From an uncultured Ruminococcus sp. (GTDB taxonomy: Bacteria > Bacillota > Clostridia > Oscillospirales > Ruminococcaceae): a DNA stretch of 17,436 nt. The stretch lies in the NCBI GenBank assembly GCA_947174625.1, contig CAMWJT010000005.1:1-17436 (forward strand). Direction: 5' to 3'. The stretch's first letter is position 1. Each line of letters opens with the position of its first letter. A program made the position numbers and the translations under genes. The notes below the pieces were generated by a model, which was not told where the DNA came from, made no database searches, and saw nothing but the letters and a program-made list of their open reading frames with translations. Shown here piece by piece: positions 1 to 7,576 of this stretch.

Positions 1-2774
1 TGACAGGCCAGGTATATGTTGATACAGCAACAGGTGGTCTTAAAATTGAGGGTAGCGGTAAGGAAACAACAATTAATGGCTTCGGAATTGTCATGAAAAA
101 TGTTTCCAATGTGGAAATCAGAAATCTGGCATTCATGAACTGCAACAGCGAAGAGGGTGATAACTGCGGACTCCAGCAGGGCAACGATCACGTTTGGGTT
201 CATAATTGCGATTTCTATTATGGTGATGCAGGTTCTGACGCAGACCAGGTAAAGGGCGACGGCGCACTGGATACCAAAAAATCCACTTATGTGACGCATT
301 CCTACAATCATTTTGTGGATAGTGGTAAGTGCAACCTCCAGGGCATGAAGAGCGAGACAACGGACAATTGTGTTACTTATCATCATAACTGGTACGATCA
401 TTCTGACTCCCGTCATCCGAGAATCAGAACTTGCACGGTACACTCGTATAATAACTATTTTGACGGCAATGCCAAGTATGGTGCAGGTGTGACAATGGGT
501 GGATCCCTGTTTGTAGAAAATAACTATTTCAGAAGCTGCAAATATCCTATGCTGATTTCCATGCAAGGTTCTGATATTGCTACCGGTGAGGGTACATTCT
601 CCGGCGAAGACGGTGGTATGATTAAATCTTATGGCAACTACGTCGACGGCGGAAAGGGCTATGTGAAATATCAGGATGATAACGTAGAATTTGACGCTTA
701 TGAAGCATCTTCCAGAGATGAAAAAGTCCCGGATTCTGTAAAATGCAAGCAGGGCGGTACAAGTTATAATAACTTCGATACAGCAAGTGACATGTACAGC
801 TACACACCGGATAAAGCCGAGGATGTTCCTGCTATTGTCATGGCAAATGCAGGACGTGTCCAGCAAGGTGACATTCACTGGCAGTTTGACAATGCCGTAG
901 ATGATGAAAGCTATGCAGTCAACCAGGCACTGAAAGACATGCTTGTGAAGTATGATGACAGAATCGTTGCAATCGGCAATGGATTCACAGATTCTACAGA
1001 TCCGTCCGCAACAGAGCCAACAACACCACAGCCGACTGCACCGCAGCCGACAGAGTCCAAGCCGGAAGTAACAGATCAGACAGAGGCACCCAAGCCCACA
1101 GATCCGACTCCTACAGAGTCCAATCCGTCTGTGAAGCCGTCTTATTCTTCCGTGATCTATGCAGCTCCGGACGGCAAGGGTTCCGGTAAGACAGCATCTG
1201 ATCCGGCAGGTGTTCTGGATGCGATCCAGAATGTTCCCGCAGGCGGTGTGATCTATCTCCTGGAGGGTACTTACAAATTTGATTCCACAATTCTGATTGA
1301 TCAGAATAATTCCGGTACGAAAGATGCTTACAAGACAATCACGGCTTATAACAATGCCAAAGTTGTATTTGATTTCTCTGCAATGAAAGTGGACGGTGCA
1401 AACAGAGGTATTGTCCTGGATGGTTCTTACTGGTATTTCTACGGTTTTGAGATCACAAAAGCCGGCGATAACGGCATGCTCCTGTCCGGTAACAATAATA
1501 TTATTGAAATGATGCAGTTCACATCCAACCAGGATACTGGCTTGCAGATTTCCCGTTACAGAACGGATGCGGCAACGATTGCAGACTGGCCTACCAACAA
1601 CCTGATCAAGAACTGCACAGCAAAAAATAACTGTGATGATGCGACGATGGAGAATGCAGACGGATTTGCTGCAAAATTGACTTGCGGTGAAGGCAACGTC
1701 TTTGACGGCTGTATGTCTTATAACAACTCTGACGACGGCTGGGATCTCTATGCAAAGACCGAAACAGGACCGATCGGTGTTGTTACGATCAAGAACTGCA
1801 TTGCATTCCGTAACGGCTTCACAGAGGACGGCAGAGGTTATGGCGACTGCGACGGCAATGGCTTCAAGCTCGGCGGCGGCGGTGTCGGCACGGCACATGT
1901 CGTAGAAAACTGTCTGGCATTTGAAAATCTCAACTGCGGATTTACGGATAATAATAACCCGTTGTTGGGAAGTCTGAAAGACTGCACAGCATATAACAAC
2001 GGCATCGGCGGAAACGGCAAGCCGAACTTCTCCGTATATCGTTGCACAGATACAACGACAAAATTTGATAATCTGATGGGATATACTAATACTGACAAGG
2101 TTTCCAAGACAGATGCGGCAGGTATCAAGCTCTCCAGTGATAAGTTTGTTGGTGAGATGACAAATTCTCTGTATTACAACAGCAAAAAATATTACTTCAT
2201 TTCCAGTACAACCAAAGTTGCAAACGGTGACAAGACAGGTGATGTTGTGACACCGGCTGACGGTGATTTCATGAATCTGACTGTCCCGGCAATGGGTGCA
2301 GACTTCCATACAGAGTGGAGAAATGCGGACGGATCTCCGAAACCGGCAGGCTTTGCAGAAACAGCATCCAACGGCACATATGCAACGCTTGGTTATCACA
2401 TGGCATCTGGTCTGAGCCAGACAGCAACGCCCGGCATCGGTGAAGGCAGTCAAGATCCGGTAGAACCGCCCGTTCCGACAACACCAAGTGAGGAAGTTCC
2501 GCCGGCAAGCAGTGAAGTTCCGCCAACACCGAGTGAATCCGATCCCACACCGGCAGGCAATACCAAGAAAGGTGATGCAAACGAAGACGGTAATGTTGAC
2601 ATCAGCGACGTTGTCCTGATGAACAGAGTTTATGTCGGTGTAGATAAAGTAACGGCGCAAGGTCTGCTCAATGCAGACATTGACGGAAGCGGCAAGATTG
2701 AACTGGCTGACTCCATGAACGTTCTGCGTTATCTGGTACATCTGATTGACAATCTTGATTCTTTAGAATCCTGA
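1..2774 (+). CDS. Bifunctional pectate lyase, PL1-linker-PL9-linker-dockerin (5' end missing)
   Basis: Secreted, probably cellulosome-bound enzyme that cleaves polygalacturonate by beta-elimination. The frame is open from base 3 with no stop before the ATG at 93, and the 30 codons upstream of it (through INGFGIVM) read as normal PL1 sequence. The gene therefore starts outside the window and 93 is an internal Met. The PL1 domain runs to about 960: it has the Ca-binding DGALD segment (258-272) and the hallmark RHPRIR with catalytic Arg (411-428). A Thr/Pro/Glu linker spans about 990-1140. The second beta-helix, about 1145-2400, is PL9-like: DGFAAKL (1659-1679), whose Lys is the family base, and DDGWD (1731-1745), the Ca-binding Asp cluster known from PelL. 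A Pro/Ser linker (about 2455-2560) precedes a type I dockerin (2571-2760) with two Ca loops, DANEDGNVD and DIDGSGKIE. The signal peptide must lie upstream, unseen. Domain calls are strong; exact substrate preference is unknown. Confidence 0.93.
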   Translation, partial: TGQVYVDTATGGLKIEGSGKETTINGFGIVMKNVSNVEIRNLAFMNCNSEEGDNCGLQQGNDHVWVHNCDFYYGDAGSDADQVKGDGALDTKKSTYVTHSYNHFVDSGKCNLQGMKSETTDNCVTYHHNWYDHSDSRHPRIRTCTVHSYNNYFDGNAKYGAGVTMGGSLFVENNYFRSCKYPMLISMQGSDIATGEGTFSGEDGGMIKSYGNYVDGGKGYVKYQDDNVEFDAYEASSRDEKVPDSVKCKQGGTSYNNFDTASDMYSYTPDKAEDVPAIVMANAGRVQQGDIHWQFDNAVDDESYAVNQALKDMLVKYDDRIVAIGNGFTDSTDPSATEPTTPQPTAPQPTESKPEVTDQTEAPKPTDPTPTESNPSVKPSYSSVIYAAPDGKGSGKTASDPAGVLDAIQNVPAGGVIYLLEGTYKFDSTILIDQNNSGTKDAYKTITAYNNAKVVFDFSAMKVDGANRGIVLDGSYWYFYGFEITKAGDNGMLLSGNNNIIEMMQFTSNQDTGLQISRYRTDAATIADWPTNNLIKNCTAKNNCDDATMENADGFAAKLTCGEGNVFDGCMSYNNSDDGWDLYAKTETGPIGVVTIKNCIAFRNGFTEDGRGYGDCDGNGFKLGGGGVGTAHVVENCLAFENLNCGFTDNNNPLLGSLKDCTAYNNGIGGNGKPNFSVYRCTDTTTKFDNLMGYTNTDKVSKTDAAGIKLSSDKFVGEMTNSLYYNSKKYYFISSTTKVANGDKTGDVVTPADGDFMNLTVPAMGADFHTEWRNADGSPKPAGFAETASNGTYATLGYHMASGLSQTATPGIGEGSQDPVEPPVPTTPSEEVPPASSEVPPTPSESDPTPAGNTKKGDANEDGNVDISDVVLMNRVYVGVDKVTAQGLLNADIDGSGKIELADSMNVLRYLVHLIDNLDSLES

Positions 2775-2795
2775 GAAATCCTGATTTTTGAGAAC

Positions 2796-2823
2796 AAAAA
2801 CCCTGCTCCGGCAGGGTTTTTTT
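2796..2823 (+). terminator. Rho-independent terminator of the pectate lyase gene
   Basis: A perfect stem ACCCTGC/GCAGGGT with the tetraloop TCCG is followed by a run of T. The stem can extend through the flanking A and T runs. It lies 22 nt after the stop codon, the expected position for ending the lyase transcript. Confidence 0.92.
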
Positions 2824-2847
2824 ATCAAAAAATTATCAAAAAATTAT

Positions 2848-2876
2848 CTCACATCGGCGAAACATTCCGATGTGAG
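2848..2876. terminator. Hairpin between convergent genes, probably bidirectional terminator
   Basis: Ten-base perfect arms CTCACATCGG (2848-2857) and CCGATGTGAG (2867-2876) enclose a 9-nt loop. On the + strand a T run follows directly (2879-2887). On the - strand the stem is followed by ATAATTTTTTGATAATTTTTT-type sequence (from + 2824-2847). Placed 9 nt after the stop of the minus-strand operon, it most likely ends that operon and backs up the first terminator in the other direction. Confidence 0.82.
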
Positions 2877-2885
2877 AATTTTTTT

Positions 2886-4163
2886 TTAAAAGCCTCGCTT
2901 ATTTTTCCGGGCATCCTGTTTGGCTTGCTTTTTGCGTTCTTTCGCCAGACGAAGCGTTTCTTCTCTGGAAATTGTCCCGTTTTCACCGGAATCCGCTCCG
3001 ACTGCGTCGGTATCATCATCTATGAAATTCGCCAGACGGTTCTTGAATGCGGATTTTTCTGTTTTTCTTGCCGTTGGTGCCATCTGGGAGGCATAATAAC
3101 TTGACTGCGGCTGTGCCTGTCCGTAATAATTAGAAACTGTCTGACTATGATTTGCAGGTTGATTAAAATAGACACTTTGCTGTTGCGGCGGCTGATTGAA
3201 ATACATGCTTTGTTGTTGTGGCGGCTGTTGATAATAATAAGATGCCGGTGCGCTTGTCTGCTGTCCGTAGGGTTGTGGATAAGGCTGCGGCTGTGCGTAG
3301 GGCTGATTATAATAATAAGAATTCGGCGCACCTGCCTGTTGCGGATAAGGCTGTGCTATCTGCTGTTGATAATAAGATTGTTGCATTGGTTGTTGTGGTT
3401 GTGATTGTGGATAACCGCCCGGCTGCATGATGTTGGGGGCAGGATTCTGCGGTGCAGGTGGTGCATAGAATGGATTGTCCTGATTTGCCGCTACTTTTTC
3501 TTCAAATTCGTTTTCAGTCTGTTCTTCGGGTTCTTCCGGTGTTTCGGCAGCTTCAAAGCCGAAGTCTCCCATTTCGCCATCAGTTGCAAAACCGGCGAAA
3601 TCATTGGCAGATGGAAGCGGATTCTTGGGTGCCTGGCTCATAGCGGCAGGCGGCGGCACATTTTCTGAAACAGCCGCAAATCCCGTTAGGGACTGTTTTG
3701 CAGGATTTCCGGATTTTTCAGAAATTTCAGGTTTCTGGGAATTTTCCGGCTGCGTTTTCTGAGCATTTGCAGCGCCGGGCGAAAGCAGTTCCGATGCCTT
3801 CACATGCTGATTCGGTGCGACATAAATTTCTGTATCTTTGTTTTCCGGATCGGTATCACAAAGCAGTTTCAGACATTCCGGACACGGCTGACTGACTTCT
3901 TTACTGCGGAACGAAACTGTAATTAATTCTTCGACGGTTGTCTCACCAGATGCAATCATTGTCATGACGGCATTGAATTCCGGACAAGCACGCATAATCT
4001 GTCCATTCCGGATTCTGACACTGGTGACACCTGCATAGATCATTTGTTTGTCTGTTTTGAGCAGACAGAATTCAGAGTCACTTCCAGAAACCAACTGCGG
4101 CTCAATATTTTTAATATCATTCATGAATTGAATCGCCTGATGATAAAAATCTTTAGATTCCAT
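2886..4163 (-). CDS. Cytidine-deaminase-fold protein with Pro/Gln/Tyr-rich disordered tail
   Basis: 425 aa, cytoplasmic (no signal or membrane helix). Residues about 30-128 align by eye with the cytidine deaminase fold: beta-hairpin FCLLKTDKQMIYAGV, then RACPEFNAVMTMIASG carrying a C-P-E (C60, E62) in place of the usual C-A-E, a strand, QPCPECLKLL (C94, C97) equal to PCxxC, then IYVAPNQHVKASELL. All three zinc Cys and the catalytic Glu are thus present. The ribose-binding Asn-x-Glu of free-cytidine deaminases (NVEN-type) is replaced by TSVR, so the substrate may differ. Residues about 130-365 are low-complexity, first acidic (EEPEEQTENEFEEK), then rich in Pro, Gln, Tyr and Asn. The last 55 residues are basic and charged. 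It is the last gene of the operon, 141 nt after the PP2C gene, with AGGAAAGGCAGG upstream of the ATG. Fold confidence is fairly high; activity and substrate are unknown. Confidence 0.8.
   Translation of the reverse strand: MESKDFYHQAIQFMNDIKNIEPQLVSGSDSEFCLLKTDKQMIYAGVTSVRIRNGQIMRACPEFNAVMTMIASGETTVEELITVSFRSKEVSQPCPECLKLLCDTDPENKDTEIYVAPNQHVKASELLSPGAANAQKTQPENSQKPEISEKSGNPAKQSLTGFAAVSENVPPPAAMSQAPKNPLPSANDFAGFATDGEMGDFGFEAAETPEEPEEQTENEFEEKVAANQDNPFYAPPAPQNPAPNIMQPGGYPQSQPQQPMQQSYYQQQIAQPYPQQAGAPNSYYYNQPYAQPQPYPQPYGQQTSAPASYYYQQPPQQQSMYFNQPPQQQSVYFNQPANHSQTVSNYYGQAQPQSSYYASQMAPTARKTEKSAFKNRLANFIDDDTDAVGADSGENGTISREETLRLAKERKKQAKQDARKNKRGF
3162..3227 (-). repeat. Two tandem 33-nt coding repeats in the Gln/Tyr-rich tail
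   Basis: Bases 3162-3194 and 3195-3227 are imperfect copies. On the minus strand they encode two consecutive 11-residue units of the type QPPQQQSxYFN inside the deaminase-fold protein tail, showing that the low-complexity tail grew partly by duplication. Confidence 0.75.
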
Positions 4164-4208
4164 TGAAATTACCTGCCTTTCCTATTTTCTGGTATAGAAC
4201 AGTACAGG

Positions 4209-4233
4209 CAGGCTTTCAGTGACAGAAAGCCTG
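4209..4233. other. Intra-operon hairpin upstream of the deaminase-fold gene
   Basis: Perfect 9-bp arms CAGGCTTTC (4209-4217) and GAAAGCCTG (4225-4233) enclose a 7-nt loop. It lies in the 141-nt gap between the phosphatase and the deaminase-fold gene, the only long gap in the operon. No U tract follows on the minus strand, so it is not a canonical terminator there. It could stabilise or cut the mRNA, or tune expression of the last gene. Confidence 0.6.
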
Positions 4234-4304
4234 AACCTGAACAAATTTTTTGTCAATTTTTTCATAATCATGTCATGGCAGAGCCTTCATCCGGATTTGT
4301 CAGC

Positions 4305-5261
4305 TTATTCTTCGACTGCCAGATTCGGATTTCTGCGGAGCTGATTTTTCAGACGCTGTTTTGCCAGTTTTGCCTGATGTTCCGCCTTGCGCATTTCTGC
4401 ACGGGCTTTGTTTTTCTCTACCTGACGCTTTAATGCTTCTGCGCCTTCGGCAACGATTTCTTTATTATAAAGACAGGACAGGGAAATATCGTCCTGTGTG
4501 CCGAAGTTGGTTCTTTTCGTGAGATTTCTCACAACGACTTTGTCAAAATCCGGCATCTGCTCCAGATGACTGGCAATAATCGTATGATAATCCAGGAAAT
4601 CATCTTCGCTCCGGAATGACGTGAACAAGCCGTCTGTCGAGACAAAGACTGCCATCGGATTGTCCATCAGATAGAAACTGCTGAACATGTCAATTGCATT
4701 AGAATTACACATGGATGCCGTGAGATTGGCAGGTGCGGACTCATCATCTGCAATCGGCATTTCTGCTTCACCGTCTTCATCAATCGTGACAAGACTGCCG
4801 TCACCGATCTGCATGCCGAATACATAATCTCTGCCCATGACAACGGCAATGAGCGTTGTGCCGTACATGGATTCCATCTTGATGGATTCATACTGATCTT
4901 TGGTGAACGGGGCTTTTTCCTCGTCCGTGACCGGATTTTTCCGGTAATGTTTGGAAACTTCACGATTCCAACGGGAAATGATCTGTTTTTCAATCTTGGT
5001 AATAATATCTTTTGGGTTCTCCTGGAAACTCTCTTCAAATTCCTCAGGATCCCTGTAAAAATTACGCACTGTACGCAGTGTTGCCCGGACGGCGAGCCGG
5101 GAACCGACGTCGCTCCGGAAATGCTTCTTGCTTCCGTGTCCGTCTGCAACAACAGCAATCGAATAGAATTCAGTAGACTGGAAATTTGAAAAGTCCTGAC
5201 AAACTGTACCTTTTGCGACATGGCTTGCACCGATTACGGAATGGCAAAATCCTTCATACAT
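4305..5261 (-). CDS. PP2C-family protein phosphatase (TerY-P triad type)
   Basis: 318 aa, cytoplasmic Ser/Thr phosphatase expected to reverse phosphorylation by the kinase encoded two genes upstream. Visible PP2C motifs: CQD (Asp23), VADGHGSKKHFRSDVGSRLA (metal Asp40 and Gly41), YGTTLIAVV (134 onward), IGDGS (152-156), VSTDGLF with Asp210, and TQDDIS with Asp257/258. All metal-ligand positions look retained, so it should be active. The last about 50 residues are a Lys/Arg/Glu-rich helix, possibly a coiled coil or docking tail, not part of the catalytic core. The start at 5261 is preceded by AAGGAGG at a normal distance. The gene is 29 nt downstream of the vWA gene, so they are co-transcribed. 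Partnership with kinase and vWA matches the known TerY-P arrangement; the phosphoprotein substrate is not known. Confidence 0.9.
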   Translation of the reverse strand: MYEGFCHSVIGASHVAKGTVCQDFSNFQSTEFYSIAVVADGHGSKKHFRSDVGSRLAVRATLRTVRNFYRDPEEFEESFQENPKDIITKIEKQIISRWNREVSKHYRKNPVTDEEKAPFTKDQYESIKMESMYGTTLIAVVMGRDYVFGMQIGDGSLVTIDEDGEAEMPIADDESAPANLTASMCNSNAIDMFSSFYLMDNPMAVFVSTDGLFTSFRSEDDFLDYHTIIASHLEQMPDFDKVVVRNLTKRTNFGTQDDISLSCLYNKEIVAEGAEALKRQVEKNKARAEMRKAEHQAKLAKQRLKNQLRRNPNLAVEE

Positions 5262-5290
5262 AGCACGTTCCTCCTTTCCGTTCCTAAAAA

Positions 5291-6139
5291 TTACCAGCCT
5301 GCATCAAAGGGAACGTTGTCGCCGTAGCCCTCGGATTTGATAATTTCCTGAATCTGCTGACCCAGCATTTTCTGCTTGGTTTCAAATACATCTTCCATGC
5401 CCAGTTCATGACCGGAATCATCGGAGAGTGTCATGCTCTTACTGCCGATCTGGGAAGAAGTCACAGCGATGACTTTAATCAGATGTGCCAGCTGACCGCC
5501 GGAATAGGCATGCACGACAGTATCTTTTGTGCCGGTGAATTCGGCAAGCATGTCATCATCGGCTTCTTTTCCGATGCCAAGTGCTGTTTTCAGACCGTAT
5601 TTGTACCAGGTGTTCTGCTGTAAGGCAGCCAGACCTTCTTTGTAATTGTCCGACGGATAGCCGTCTGTCATGAGAAACATAACCGGCGCAAAGGACAGGG
5701 AAGGAGAATTTAAAAAGCTGTTGCGGGACATCCGGATATTGAGTTCTTTAAAGGCAGCGCCCATACTGGTGACACCGTCTGCACGGAGTCTCGTCCATTC
5801 AAAATCTTCAATCGAGATTGGTTCTGAGTACATCCACATCACATTCGTGGAGAACGTGAGAACGGCAATTTTCACGTCCGTGTCTGCCTCACCGACACGG
5901 CGGATTTCGGGGATCAGTTCTTCCATAACGGCATTGAGTTCGCCCATTTTTGTGCCTTTCATACTGCCTGATGTATCAATCAGGAAAAAGATGACCAGGC
6001 TTTTTCTGGAGACACCTGTGGCATTGAGCGGATCATCGTCATCAAAATCCAGAAAATCATCAAAATCATCCAGACCATTGCCGAAACCGCCGCCGAGATC
6101 ATCATCGAAACTGAGGTCGTTTTCCATTTCTTCGTTCAT
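5291..6139 (-). CDS. von Willebrand factor A domain protein, TerY-like
   Basis: 282 aa, cytoplasmic vWA protein that probably acts as the metal-dependent protein-binding partner of the neighbouring kinase and phosphatase. The N-terminal 40 residues are an acidic Asp/Gly/Phe-rich low-complexity stretch. The vWA domain follows (48 to about 235). The MIDAS is complete: DTSGS (Asp55, Ser57, Ser59), Thr124 in DGVTSMG, and Asp159 in MTDG. The closing segment (240-282) is a helical tail. An AAAGGAG lies 14 nt before the ATG, slightly far, but no better start is present. It is spaced 41 nt from the kinase gene and 29 nt from the phosphatase gene. TerY identity rests on domain type and the kinase/PP2C context; other bacterial vWA regulators are possible. 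Confidence 0.88.
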   Translation of the reverse strand: MNEEMENDLSFDDDLGGGFGNGLDDFDDFLDFDDDDPLNATGVSRKSLVIFFLIDTSGSMKGTKMGELNAVMEELIPEIRRVGEADTDVKIAVLTFSTNVMWMYSEPISIEDFEWTRLRADGVTSMGAAFKELNIRMSRNSFLNSPSLSFAPVMFLMTDGYPSDNYKEGLAALQQNTWYKYGLKTALGIGKEADDDMLAEFTGTKDTVVHAYSGGQLAHLIKVIAVTSSQIGSKSMTLSDDSGHELGMEDVFETKQKMLGQQIQEIIKSEGYGDNVPFDAGW

Positions 6140-6180
6140 AATTATGATAAATGCTCCTTTACTGAAATTTTTTGCGGAAA

Positions 6181-7539
6181 TTAATCATCAATTTTGGCAG
6201 TTACACCATCACCGAAGTTAATTTCCAGTTTTTCCCACAACGGGAAGCCCTTGCCGGAAGGAGTGATGTAAAAATTACCGTCAGGCATCTTGACACGCCA
6301 GGACTTGCCGGAGCTGTTCTTGATTCCAAGCATACCGGCTCTGAGTTTGTTTTCCACGATTTCGCCGGTGACTGTCTCAAAATCATCAGAGTTTTTTTCT
6401 GTCTCGCAGGCATAGAATTTATAGCCGAGATAGAGCGGAACTCTGTAATCTCTTGTGTTGAATTTCAGACTTGCAATATAATTGCCGCATCTGGGGCACA
6501 TGAAGAAATTGGGATTATCTTCTGCTTTGCGGAACATGGTTGTGAAATTGGTTCTGCCGCAGGTGCAGGCGATAATTTCAGAACGCAGCCGGATAAACAT
6601 TTTCTGCCATTCGTTTTCAATAATACGCTTGTTGGGTTCTGAAATGCCGGCTGTGAATGAGTGAATAAAGGCATCCCGGACATAAGTCGGGTAGATCTTC
6701 CAGAATTTGATCACGTTATCATGAATGCCTCTGACCGGACGGTTGGAAGTATCGTTCGGATCATAGACAAATACGGCATTCTGTCCGTAGTGTTTGAGTT
6801 CAGAACTTTCCGTCAGACAAATATCTTTTACAACTTTTTCGCCTTCCATCGGGTCGCCTCTGAATAATAATTTGAACAGGACAACAGCAAGAGAATATTT
6901 ATCCGTCTGAACGTCCGGTTTTTTGAGACCTTTGACAACTTCGGGTGCCATGTAGCCGGGTTTGCCGCCGATCCCGAAGTTGCTTCCGTCCGGTGCGATG
7001 TTATCGCAGTCGCAGACGAGAATATCACCGGTCTTGATATTAATAAAGAAACCGCCGTCATTCAGATCCTGGTAGCTCTTGCCGGCTCTGTGGAGCTGAC
7101 GGAACGCATTGACAATATTGATGACGGCTGTGATCATCGCATACAGGCTCTTGAACTGGACGGAAGTTTTTATGGCTTTTCCGGTGAGCGGATCAATGTC
7201 CAGTTTGTAAGTATTCAGAATATCTACGAACGAATCATAGCCCTGGGGTCTGAGATTCATCAGATACCCGAAGCCGCCGGATTCCATTGGTTTTGTGAGA
7301 TATTTCGGCCAGAGGAACTTGCTGCTTGGTGCGCCGTCATTGATATTGTTGGCAATATTCTGCCGGAATGCTTTCGGATTGCGCATCTTGTCAACATCAT
7401 ACCATTTGAGTGCATAATCCATATTATTGAATTCTACCAGGTAAACAATGCCCTGACCGCCCTGACCAAGAACTTTCTTGACCTTGGCAGCACCGCCATA
7501 TTCCATTTCGACGTACTGCCCGATTTGCAGTTCAATCAT
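6181..7539 (-). CDS. Ser/Thr protein kinase-like protein with C-terminal zinc ribbon (TerY-P triad type)
   Basis: 452 aa, cytoplasmic, expected to phosphorylate operon partners. Kinase domain about 15-300: Gly loop GQGGQGIVYLV, ATP Lys45 in YALKWY, catalytic loop YQDLNDGGFFI (Asp158), DFG equivalent CDCDN (Asp177), activation end MAPEVV (198-202), and DKYSLAVVLFKLL. The catalytic loop has Gly163 where the Mg-binding Asn (five residues after the catalytic Asp) normally sits, so activity needs testing. A zinc ribbon follows: CTC at 325-327 and CPRC at 348-351. Residues about 365-452 form an unidentified all-beta-looking domain. The start at 7539 follows AAAGGG; an ATG 10 nt upstream is out of frame and hits a stop. 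It sits 37 nt after the LRR gene and 41 nt before the vWA gene. Kinase plus zinc ribbon beside vWA and PP2C is the typical triad. Confidence 0.88.
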   Translation of the reverse strand: MIELQIGQYVEMEYGGAAKVKKVLGQGGQGIVYLVEFNNMDYALKWYDVDKMRNPKAFRQNIANNINDGAPSSKFLWPKYLTKPMESGGFGYLMNLRPQGYDSFVDILNTYKLDIDPLTGKAIKTSVQFKSLYAMITAVINIVNAFRQLHRAGKSYQDLNDGGFFINIKTGDILVCDCDNIAPDGSNFGIGGKPGYMAPEVVKGLKKPDVQTDKYSLAVVLFKLLFRGDPMEGEKVVKDICLTESSELKHYGQNAVFVYDPNDTSNRPVRGIHDNVIKFWKIYPTYVRDAFIHSFTAGISEPNKRIIENEWQKMFIRLRSEIIACTCGRTNFTTMFRKAEDNPNFFMCPRCGNYIASLKFNTRDYRVPLYLGYKFYACETEKNSDDFETVTGEIVENKLRAGMLGIKNSSGKSWRVKMPDGNFYITPSGKGFPLWEKLEINFGDGVTAKIDD

Positions 7540-7576
7540 TTGAATTCATCCCTTTCTAGTGATTTATTGGAAACTA

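Noticed and set aside
3400..3430. CRISPR-like or mobile repeat suspected from repeated Gln/Pro codons near 3100-3430
   Set aside because: The repeats are in frame within the coding tail, vary in length and have no spacer structure.
4240..4262. TTGACA on the minus strand as an internal promoter for the deaminase-fold gene
   Set aside because: No acceptable -10 element occurs 16-18 nt downstream; the sequence there is the hairpin arm.
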